NCBI GenBank assembly: GCA_023078685.1
Contig: JALGAS010000005.1
Span: 2,976,001-3,040,000, forward strand
Direction of reading: 5' to 3'
Source of the DNA: Neopestalotiopsis rosae
Lineage: Eukaryota; Ascomycota; Sordariomycetes; Amphisphaeriales; Sporocadaceae
Length of the DNA stretch: 64,000 nucleotides
In this document: positions 55,710 through 64,000 of the stretch, piece after piece
Position numbering within the stretch: the stretch's first letter is position 1
How the letters are laid out: every line of letters begins with the position of its first letter
Notes under the pieces: model-generated
Database searches by the model: none
What the model saw: only the letters and a program-made list of their open reading frames with translations
Told to the model about the DNA's origin: nothing
Translations under genes and position numbers: made by a program

Positions 55710-56801
55710 TTACATGAACTTGGAGGCCAGGCTCATCAGTCCAGAAGATGAAGATGAGTCTCCCCCCTTGCTCTTCATGTAGAACTTGAGGGCCATCTCA
55801 CCGGCCTGCATGACAGCCGACTCCTTGCTGGCCTCGCCCGAGACCTTGCCTTGGTTGGCCTTTTGGTCAAACAGCTGTATCATTGATGTCAACATCGCCA
55901 GTACTTTCATTGTTTTTCATTGACTATGAAAATCCAATTCAGGGTATGACTTACCTTGCTGGCCTCGGCCATGGCGAGTCCGATGAAAGCGCTTTGGCTG
56001 TTGGCAGACTAGAAGTGGGAAACATGTCAGTCCTGGATCAGAGGATACAAGCATTGCTTCATCAGGTAGGATCTTCTCCGAAAAGAACATACCTCGGAGT
56101 TGCCAGTGGAACCACCAGAGAACATCTTCAGTGCCTGCATAGCGGCGGCCGAGCCCATGCCTTGGGAGGTTGCCGGCTCATCATCTTCGTTGTTGTAGAA
56201 GCGCTTGTGCTGCTGAACAGCATCTACAAAATGGGAGAAACAAATCATATATCAGCAAGGGCCGCCAGGTACCGTATGGAAAATAAAAAACGATAAGAGA
56301 AATAGCTGGGTAAAGGCAGCGTGTTTTGGTCTAGGTCTCGTGTTGTCATGTTCACCCCCAGAACTTACCATCTTCGTCGACATCCTCCTGGGCCAGGTTG
56401 CCTCTCTTCTCGTTGAGAGCTCCCAGCAGGGTAGAGAAGAGGCTACTGTCTCCCGAGTCGCCGGCGTGACGGCTGGCGTGCTCTGCGGCGCCTCTCAGGT
56501 CCTCATCCTCTTGGCCGTATCCGCCGGCCGGGTAGGAACCACCGCGTGCTGTTGATACGATACTGTCAGTTTATTATGTCTTCTCGGAACGGGATCTTGA
56601 CAGAATCCCATCTGATCCAGTTGATTGCCGGACAGTCGAAGGAATTCACGAAAGGGATCAGTTTCGTACCTGGGGCGTCTGCATACGATATCGATTAGCA
56701 AGATCATACAAGACAAGATACTGCGGGCAGCTCTGAGGGGTTTGGCGGGGTAAGTTTTAGGTGCAATGGAACATACCTTCACCACCGAAAAGAGCAGGCA
56801 T
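55710..56801 (-). CDS. DUF7721 ('beta-flanking') protein with a predicted 9-nt microexon
   Basis: Six exons: 56777-56801, 56670-56678, 56369-56548, 56093-56223, 55955-56008 and 55710-55874, giving 187 residues. The order of blocks MPALFGGE, SYPAGGYGQEDEDLRGAAEH, SSLFSTLLGALNEKRGNL, GSAAAMQALKMFSGG, SQSAFIGLAMAEASKLFDQ and QAGEMALKFYMKS matches the small fungal family often called beta-flanking protein. Its function is unknown. It is Gly/Ser/Ala-rich with amphipathic helices and no signal peptide. Exon 2 (ACGCCCCAG) is only 9 nt but sits between a good acceptor (GTATGCAG) and donor (GTACGA). Skipping it would keep the frame and delete three residues. The remaining joins are clean. Confidence 0.85.
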
Positions 56802-58381
56802 TTTAGTTGTTGGATTTGTTGGTATCTGTTTTCAAGTAAGAGGCGAGATCGTAGTCGTTGTTGCAAAGTGAATCGATTCAAATGAGTGATGTAATGGTTG
56901 AGAATGCTGAAAAGAAACTCAAAGATGCGTTCTGGTCGTCAAATCTGAGCTCCAGCTGTCCCTCTCCCCCAAAGGACCCTGACCGCTATGCCCATGACGT
57001 CTGCGGGGCTTCTGAAACCACGACGTGGAGCTGCTGCATCACTGCTGAAAGCAAAAATAGGGGAGCTCATGCGGAGCCCACAGCACTAATTGGCAAGCTG
57101 GAGGGCTGGAGGCCAATAGCCTTCCGTCGTACGACGTGGCATCTTGGCACCAATCTGATTCTGTACTGCTACTAGCTAATGTACTCATGACTGTGAGAGT
57201 GAATCTTGTTGGATCGACAATGTACATGGTGTCTTCCATTATGCGGGGAATTCCCACACAAACAGTTGGTGTCAATAGCGTTTCGACTTGCCTGACTGTG
57301 TTTCCAGGACTTGGATGCAACCAGGAATATCATATACATAGTATATAGGTAAGACCCAATTGTCTTATTTTCTATCAGGTACGAATATTAAACATAGATT
57401 TCTTGCCCCAGACATGAAGGTTGTATGGAGATGTAGATACTGCTTACCACTGTCGAAATTCGAGACAACAGGCAATGGGAAACCGTGATGATTTATTTTC
57501 TCAAACCATCCTGGCAGTTGCAAAGGTCGATGTTACAGTGTGCTACGGGGTATACCAAACGCGACATTGGGAAAACTCAGCCATATGGCATGCACTCCGA
57601 CCACGTATCTGACATTGATACCTGACAACGAGTCGTCTCAATTTGGCAAACACCATAGTGAGATCAGCCAATACCAGCTCGTATATTGTATGAGTCACTT
57701 GACAACTTTGAAAAGTCATTTTGCCAGTTGATCACCAAAACTTGTACGGCCATGATACACTTAGAACGAGGAAGACGAATTGAAAGAATTTGACTGCGAC
57801 ATACGTGGCTCTTTTCTTTCAAAATCATGTACTCCGATTCGGATTATAGAACATGATTGATACTCTACATCTCAAATTTGTGTACGACCACACCGCGTCT
57901 CAATCCATTCCGAACTCCGAAATCTATCCATCGATAAGGCGAGCTTACCCCCAGCCATGTTCATCTTATCACACGGCTGCCTGCGGGAAGTCAGCATGAT
58001 TATTGGCCAATTCGCATTCCCAGGAAAGCGAGGCTTGGGGTGCTTGAGATTTCCCCTCTCTCTGTCGGAAACGTGTTGAATTTATGATGATGGATGAGTC
58101 ACAATAGTCGGCCGTTTTGGGAGAAGATGACTATGATTATATTGTGCTAGAATAGGAAGGTCATTTAGTGAGTAGTCATACAATTCAGGTCGTCTCAATA
58201 GATCCTTATACAAGTATAAAATAGTCTATTCTCATTTCATTGAGGGGATGGAAGAATACCACTTCGGTCCCATTATTCTCTTACTTAGCTGGCATTTGTG
58301 TCACCATACAGCTTTGCCCGAACAAAGTAATTTCGCAACAAAACCTTTGGAGCTCTTTGCTCACCTACCCTTCCCGTCATC
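56802..58381. other. Spacer between the DUF7721 and GNAT genes
   Basis: 1.6 kb between divergent genes with promoters expected at both ends. Short frames are scattered (for example 56858-57175) without coding character. AT-rich DNA from about 57300 to 58240 contains nothing recognised. Confidence 0.5.
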
Positions 58382-59071
58382 ATGGAGGCAATGGAGGCCG
58401 CGTTTTCCGGCGCTTTCAAAACCAAGCGTCTCGTGTTTCGCGCCATTGAGGAAACCGAGGCACACAAGAACTGGGTGTTTGAGAACCTCTGGAACGATCC
58501 GGTCAACTTTGGTCTGGCCACCCCGTCCTTGTTCGTTCCGGCGACGCGAAAGGGCTTCAACAAGGATCTCGAAAGCATTCTAGCCAACACCTACATGGCC
58601 GTCTTCATATGTCTACAGAAACAGCAGCAGCAGCAGCAGCAACGAAAACAAGAGGCAGGCGGCGAACTCGAGGATAAGCCGTCGTCCGATGAGGAGGAGA
58701 CCAAGATTGGCATGCTCGTCATGACCAAGTTTGCCAACCCCATGTCCCGGAGGCGCACGGCGATCGGAATCCAGATCATCGAGGAGTACCAGAACAAGGG
58801 CTACGGCAGGGAGGCCATCAACTGGGCGGTGGACTGGGCCTTTACATTTGGGGATATGCACCGGGTGGACATTGGTACCGTGTCCTACAACAAGAGGGCG
58901 GCCGCGCTGTACGAAAGTATTGGCTTCAAGCCAGAAGGGGTCATGAGAGAGGCGGTCTTCAGCAATAGACAGTGGCACGATCGTATAGACTTTGGCATGC
59001 TAGTCTACGAATGGGAGGAGTTGAGAGGACTTAATGGGAGTAAACACGAAAGGACGGAAGTGGCCAAGTGA
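58382..59071 (+). CDS. GNAT-family N-acetyltransferase (RimJ/RimL-like)
   Basis: Single exon, 229 residues. GNAT enzymes transfer acetyl from acetyl-CoA to an amine. The family start is seen in FKTKRLVFRAIEETEAH. The acetyl-CoA pyrophosphate loop is EEYQNKGYGREAI, with the Q/R-x-x-G-x-G/A pattern, and the conserved distal part is HRVDIGTVSYNKRAAALYES followed by GFKPEGVMREA. This is the RimJ/RimL subtype, which often modifies small molecules or protein N-termini; the substrate is unknown. A low-complexity insert (KQQQQQQQRKQ followed by an acidic stretch) at about residues 80-105 falls between two core strands. There is no targeting signal. Confidence 0.92.
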   Translation: MEAMEAAFSGAFKTKRLVFRAIEETEAHKNWVFENLWNDPVNFGLATPSLFVPATRKGFNKDLESILANTYMAVFICLQKQQQQQQQRKQEAGGELEDKPSSDEEETKIGMLVMTKFANPMSRRRTAIGIQIIEEYQNKGYGREAINWAVDWAFTFGDMHRVDIGTVSYNKRAAALYESIGFKPEGVMREAVFSNRQWHDRIDFGMLVYEWEELRGLNGSKHERTEVAK

Positions 59072-60173
59072 TATTCAAATGGAGATAGCTAGCATACATA
59101 TGCAATGGCCAATTTTCTTGTCATACTGATCAAGCAAAAGTCTCCTAACGGCGGCTAATAATAATATTGAAAGAAACATGAGAGAAATGGACCAAAGAAT
59201 ACTCCCGGAGTGAGCTTTCTTCCAAAAAGTTTGTTTGGGCTCTACGGAAATCGTGGCAGTATGGACGACAAACCCATATTGGAATAGGAAAATCTTTATC
59301 AAGAAAAAAACGAGTTCATAGACGAATTGACTGGCTTATTCTGAGAACGTAGCAGAGCTTTAAACAAGTCCTTTAAATAATGAATACTAACAAGGATTGA
59401 ATTCGCAGATACTCCGAGCTGATTACGTTCCGTTTTGCTTAATTTTCCTTTTCTTTTTTAAAAATAAATAAATAAATCTTCTTATGGCAAATTGGTTCTT
59501 TCTTCCTTTTTTCCCTTTTCCTTTACTATCTAAATATGGTGGCCGTCTAAGCTGCTGGGAGATCTGGGTGCTGGTCAGAGGGTCATCGAAAAGCTTCTTG
59601 CGCGAGGCTGACCATCCAGACCGAGTTGTCAAGTACCTGTCTCCGGTTTTGCTTCCACCTTCTTACTGTGCAAAACGTGGCGAGGAAGATGGCCACCATG
59701 AAAGCTTATATACAGCCGCAAAGCCCATCAGGAGCCAAGCGCTTTGCTACTCTGATCAAAATGCGAATCATCATACAGCAACGTCATGTACTAACATAAT
59801 CGCTCGTGTACGCAATCTCGAGCATGGCGCTACAAAATCAGCTGTCTGGGGTCTGAGGTATGCTCGCCAAGACAAACTTGCAACTTGCTATTAGTAGAGC
59901 ACTCATATTGAGCATAACAGATAAAAGTGTATGCCCAGAATATAAAGTCTCGGGCTGTGCAAGGCCTGTCTAGAGTGATCCCTCGAGACCCTCCAAAACT
60001 CTCAAGAGTTCAATATGATCAATCATCAATATTGATAACTGAGTGGGAATCATTGCATGCGGAAAAATAGAACACTCTTTTAAACAAACACTTTTTATTC
60101 CTAGGGTATCATGCCAAAAACGCCTGTTCCTATGCAGCCAGTTTATCCCTTTTTGTGTTCAGTAAAACGATTT
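59072..60173. other. Convergent spacer
   Basis: 1.1 kb between the GNAT and RPP1 stops. It is AT-rich around 59400-59480. The 136-codon frame at 59484-59894 is not accepted, as its composition is not protein-like. Confidence 0.5.
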
Positions 60174-61151
60174 CTATGCCTTGTTATCCGCAGGGTTGCC
60201 TTCGAGCATGGCGAGCTTCTTGTTCTTCTTTGCCTGCCTCTTACTCGTGGGGCCACCCGCCTGTTCTTGGCCTTCAGGACCTTTTCGCTTTTGCCCGCCC
60301 TTCTTTTCCGTCTTTTGTTGGGCTGCAGCGACTTGCCGCTCCACACCCTCCATCACATCGCCATTGTTGTCACTGGTGGTGGTGGTGTTCTTCTTTGGCT
60401 TGTCGGCGACCTGGACAATCTCCACGACGCCCCGGAAGCCGTTCCTCCGGATGCCCTCGTTGACCACGACGCCGCGGGGGTTGACGCTCTGGCCCTCGGC
60501 GGCCTTTTCGGTGGCCAGGCCCCAGACGGCCAGCAGGTTGACGACGTCGGCCGGGGCCCGGAGCTCCATGGCGCTGCGGGCCTCGCTGCTGACGACGATG
60601 CCCCGGCCGCGGGTGGCGCGCGCGAGCTGCATCACGTTGCCGATCAAGGCGGCGCGGCCCCGGGCGTCGGCGGACAGGGCCTGGGCGTAGCAGATCTCGA
60701 AGCGCATGCCGCGGCGCACGGCGGCCATGACGGTGGTGGGCTTGAAGTGGTAGTTGAGGAACTGCGTCATGTCGAGGGAGATGATGTGGGCATTGTCGAT
60801 GTTCTGGCACGCGGCCTGGAAGCCTTTATCCGTCGTTGGTCGGAGCGCCACAATGTCGTAGGCGTTGACGAGGCGTGGTACATGATGGCCGACGGAGGTG
60901 TCTGAAACGGGTACGGTGCAGCGAGTGAGCACAGTGGGTAGTCTGTCGTCGTTGTCGGAGGCACTTGAGACTGCAGTCTTCTTTTTATCGAACTTGGGGA
61001 GGGGATTCGTGATCTGGCCTGGCACAGGGAGGCTGAGTGTGTGGTTGAGGGCTACGACATTGTAGCCCAGGTTGGCGCTGAACTTCAGAGTCCTCGTGAG
61101 TTCTGCGGCACTGGTCGAGGGTGACCAGGCGAGATTCAGATCGTAGAGCAT
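60174..61151 (-). CDS. rpp1: RNase P/MRP protein subunit Rpp1 (Rpp30)
   Basis: Single exon, 325 residues. Rpp1/Rpp30 is a TIM-barrel-like protein subunit of nuclear RNase P and RNase MRP, which mature tRNA and rRNA. It starts MLYDLNLAWSPS. The barrel strands are readable as GYNVVALNHTLSLPVPGQI, VNAYDIVALRPTTDKGFQAA, DNAHIISLDMTQFLNYHFKP and GMRFEICYAQALSADARGRA, followed by VVSSEARSAMELRAPADVVN, all hallmarks of the Rpp30 family. The C-terminal 75 residues are basic and disordered (KKGGQKRKGPEGQ, SKRQAKKNKK) and probably aid nucleolar targeting or RNA binding. Length is close to yeast Rpp1 (293) plus this tail. Confidence 0.95.
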   Translation of the reverse strand: MLYDLNLAWSPSTSAAELTRTLKFSANLGYNVVALNHTLSLPVPGQITNPLPKFDKKKTAVSSASDNDDRLPTVLTRCTVPVSDTSVGHHVPRLVNAYDIVALRPTTDKGFQAACQNIDNAHIISLDMTQFLNYHFKPTTVMAAVRRGMRFEICYAQALSADARGRAALIGNVMQLARATRGRGIVVSSEARSAMELRAPADVVNLLAVWGLATEKAAEGQSVNPRGVVVNEGIRRNGFRGVVEIVQVADKPKKNTTTTSDNNGDVMEGVERQVAAAQQKTEKKGGQKRKGPEGQEQAGGPTSKRQAKKNKKLAMLEGNPADNKA

Positions 61152-62853
61152 CTTGATTGCCTACTGCGCATAGCGAGGGCCAGACGCCGAGAGTAAAGAT
61201 ACCACAATGCCGGCCGTGTCCCGGTTGCGACAGACAGCGCAATCTGTTGTTAGAAATGGTTGTGAGGGACTGAGCTGTGAAGCGATCCAAAAATTTCCAG
61301 CTTGCATGTGTAGTGTACTACTGTGTGCAAGCTGCCATATGCAGTATCGGAAACCCCACGCTACAAATTCCGCCCACCCCACTGACCGGATCCCGCGCCT
61401 CAAGTGCTCCCGCTGCTGCTCCGAATGGGTACAGACTCCAGAGTACACCAACTCATTTTTACTTGAGTCCCGATATCGAGCAAAATCAAAGAGCGCATGA
61501 CCGGATGATTACCATAAGGAATTAATGTCTTGTATTGGCCCATCTCGTCGACAACTCCCAATGAAGTGCTTGTGTTCACTCTACACTCAACAATCGAAGT
61601 ATTTGATACAACCACCAGAGACCGGCTACGCTTTGTCACGACAATGAGGACGTTCTTGGTCTAAATGTCTGATTGCACATGTACTGATGGCGGCACCAAA
61701 GTGGTAATATGAAGAAACTTAGTCATCCAGTCACTAAATTAGGACGGCTTACCTCGACCAACGGTTGTTTAGATGACTTGCACGAGTCAGCACTTAAATA
61801 TATCGACTATATATGTATGTCGCCTATAGTGGCCATCCTGCCAGTATTGGCCGGGCCAATGACGGATCAGTTGCATCGCCCAATGCTTGGTTATGCAGTC
61901 TCCCTTGCAGTTCAACGGTCGCTTGATACCGTCCAATAATCCTAGTGAAGACAATAATCCTAGTGAAGATGAACATCCATGTGGAAAGGACTGTCTGCCT
62001 TTGTCCGCGGCGGTCGTCCGGATTATCACACGAACCAAGCAGAATTCTGCGTACGATAGCCAATCATCATTCTGAAAGAAGCATAATAGAAATAAAACAA
62101 GATGTACTTTATAGTTAAGAACCAAAGACATATAAGATAGACTTTGTATTAAATAATGGGCTTCTCTTCTATTTTTGTCCCGGAAAAAGGAGGAATATAA
62201 AGATCATAATACGTAGCTGTGTGCAGACTTGTTATGCTCGGACTCGTCCCGCTTCCTAATACACCGATAGCCATACACACCCCCTGATCGCTTCTCGAAA
62301 TCTTGATTCCCATCCACAAGTTTCCGGCCGTAGACCAGGAACTTTCTCTTTCTCCAAAACTGCCGAATCTTTTCTCGATTCCTTCCATCAGCCAAGACCG
62401 CTGTCGGCTACGGGTACCCTCATACTGATAAATTCCTCGGTGGTGCCACTGAGAACTCCGAGCGTTATTGAAGGATTCTTTAGCAACCCAAAGTCCCCAA
62501 GACCCCCCTTGCCCTTCTTTCCACCACAACGGCCATGGCTCGTCCAGAGCATCTAGTGCCAGGCATTGTTGGGGCACTACTCTATATATAGTCAAAGATC
62601 GTGGGAAAGCGAACACCGTATACCGGATATGGTAAAGGCGAGCTCGACTAGGCCTCGGCAGTTTGCCTGCATCAAGTTGGACTGTTGCGAAGGTTTAAGA
62701 ATAGGATGCGTGTGCAAGTAGTACACTGTGAATGCACGTACAAGGGAGGCTGCAGTGATTGATTATCTGAGCATTCGCCAGAAACGATCAACATTGGGAA
62801 ATGCCATTGCATACGTTCAAACAATCACAGCCTCACATCGCATTCCATCCTCC
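61152..62853. other. Divergent spacer between RPP1 and the Zn2Cys6 gene
   Basis: 1.7 kb. It holds both promoters and an 18-nt tandem duplication at 61934-61969. On the minus strand a frame stays open from about 62694 to 62149 (182 codons) and is Trp-rich (PWPLWWKEGQ, SWGLWVAKE), but it has no good start. It is described under findings. No accepted gene. Confidence 0.45.
61934..61969. repeat. 18-nt direct tandem duplication
   Basis: Two perfect head-to-tail copies of CAATAATCCTAGTGAAGA. This may be replication slippage or the footprint of an excised element. Confidence 0.85.
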
Positions 62854-64000
62854 ATGGAGAGTCCCAAGTTGTCTCACGACTCAGAGCAACAGCAAGATCC
62901 CACGACAGCAGCCGCCAGAGCCAACGCCTCCAAGGCCGGAAGGCAGGGCTCAAGAAAAGTGAGGACGGGCTGCAGCACTTGCAAGTATGCCAAACAATAA
63001 ATGCAATTCTGTTTGTTGAAAACGATCTGGACGAGGACAATGGCCGCTGACACAATGATGCTGAAAGAGTGCGGAGAGTAAAGTGCGACGAGGGCAAACC
63101 GGCGTGTCAACGATGCATCAGCACCGGCCGAACATGTCACGGGTATCAGGGCTTCGGAGACGGCAAGACCATGTCGAGGCGTGAGATCCTCTCGTACCAA
63201 GGCTCGCTGCTCGCCAAGCTGAGGGACCTGCCCGACTTTGAGAGCCCCGACGAGGGCCACCTCTTTGAGTTCTTCTTCCACGTCACGGCGCCGTCCCTGG
63301 CCCTCGACCTCGACTCGGAGTTTTGGAGGTCAATCATGCCCCAGTTCTGCCACACCGAGGAGCCCTTGCGGCACGCGGCCCTCGCGCTCGGCGGCTTTCA
63401 CAAGGCCTTTCTCGACAGCCAAGGCCAACTTTCCGGCATCACCTGCTCAGTGGCCCTGGAGCAATACCTCCGAGCTATCCGATCGCTTCGGGGCAGATTG
63501 CAAACCGCGGGCAGCCACGACTTGACGTCCATGCTGCTGACCACGTTGCTGTTTGTCTGCATAGAGTATATCCAGGGCAATGAGGTCAACGCACTGAGCT
63601 ATCTACAGCAAGGCCGCCAGCTGATGCAGCATTGGACAAACGTGCGTCATGTTGCCGATTACGAAGTCGGACTACTGAGACAGACCATTGTGCCTCTGTA
63701 TCAGAGATCCAGTTTTACAATGTGCATGTTTGGTGCCTGCGTTCTGCCGATACCCCAGGACATGGTCACGTATCACAGCGTACCGGCCATGTTCTCATCA
63801 CTGGACGAAGCGCGCCAGGTCTTCTATTCTGTCAGCGACACGGTGTGGCACTTTATTTCCAATACATCATGCTTTCGATATGGAGAAGTCCTATCAACCG
63901 AGGATTTTACCTTCATGAATGACAAACGCGAAGCTTTGTTACTGGAGCTTTCCCAGTGGCATACTGCGTTCTCCTTGTTCCAAGCGAGTAGCGACAGCCC
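62854..64000 (+). CDS. Zn2Cys6 transcription factor (3' partial)
   Basis: Exon 1 is 62854-62984; exon 2 starts at 63068 and runs off the window. The predicted protein begins MESPKLSHDSEQQQ. The binuclear zinc cluster follows at about residues 40-67 (CSTC, KVRRVKC, DEGKPAC, QRC, ISTGRTC), with spacing C-x2-C-x6-C-x6-C-x2-C-x6-C; the intron lies after the second cysteine. A downstream fungal regulatory domain of the DUF3468/Fungal_trans_2 kind is suggested by FEFFFHVTAPSLALDLDSEF, LRHAALALGGFHKAFLDS and NVRHVADYEVGLLRQ. Targets are unknown. A short GYQGFGDGK linker joins the finger to the rest. More than 430 residues are visible and the stop lies beyond 64000. Confidence 0.9.

Overview
This window looks like nuclear DNA of a filamentous ascomycete (Pezizomycotina, most likely Sordariomycetes and perhaps Hypocreales). 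The genes have short introns of about 50-310 bp with GTRNGT donors, CTAAC/CTGAC-like branch sites and CAG/TAG acceptors. They encode a fungal set: the ribosome-associated Hsp70 Ssb1, eisosome Pil1, white collar-2, a KMT6-type Polycomb methyltransferase, Pal1, a Clr5-domain protein and a Zn2Cys6 regulator. The order is inferred from gene content; the species cannot be named. All intron positions below were read by eye from splice motifs and reading frame, without transcript evidence.

Layout. 0-4 kb: 3' part of a polyol/ketose-type short-chain dehydrogenase (+), a small predicted N-myristoylated protein of unknown function (-) and a salicylaldehyde-type aldehyde dehydrogenase (-). 4-6.6 kb: gene-poor, with one frameshifted coding remnant. 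6.6-14.4 kb: SSB1 (-), the double-bromodomain RSC4 (-) and, divergent from it, CKS1 (+). 16.5-25.6 kb: ERO1 (+), USB1 (-), an AT-rich palindrome and a 35-A run in a 2.2 kb spacer, a Pal1-family gene (+) and PIL1 (-). 28.4-36.6 kb: KMT6/EZH2 (+), a Clr5-domain gene (+) and a UPF0658 Golgi membrane protein (-). 36.6-42.3 kb: the largest stretch without a clear gene, rich in simple repeats. 42.3-56.8 kb: PP4R2 (+) convergent with RAD50 (-), WC-2 (+), a peroxisomal enoyl-CoA hydratase/isomerase (-, ending SKL) and a DUF7721 'beta-flanking' protein (-) with a predicted 9-nt microexon. 58.4-64 kb: a GNAT acetyltransferase (+), RNase P subunit RPP1/Rpp30 (-) and the 5' part of a Zn2Cys6 transcription factor (+) that runs off the end.

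Most genes are conserved core functions that share no single pathway: chromatin (RSC4, KMT6), DNA repair and damage signalling (RAD50, PP4R2), cell cycle (CKS1), RNA processing (USB1, RPP1), protein folding (SSB1, ERO1), membrane and cell-end organisation (PIL1, Pal1, UPF0658) and light sensing (WC-2). I saw no secondary-metabolite cluster, no intact transposon, no CRISPR array, no tRNA or rRNA, and no convincing new multi-gene system. The points most worth a second look are the microexon, the AT-hook tail of KMT6, the unresolved first exon of the Golgi protein gene, the MITE-like palindrome and the small myristoylation-motif protein.
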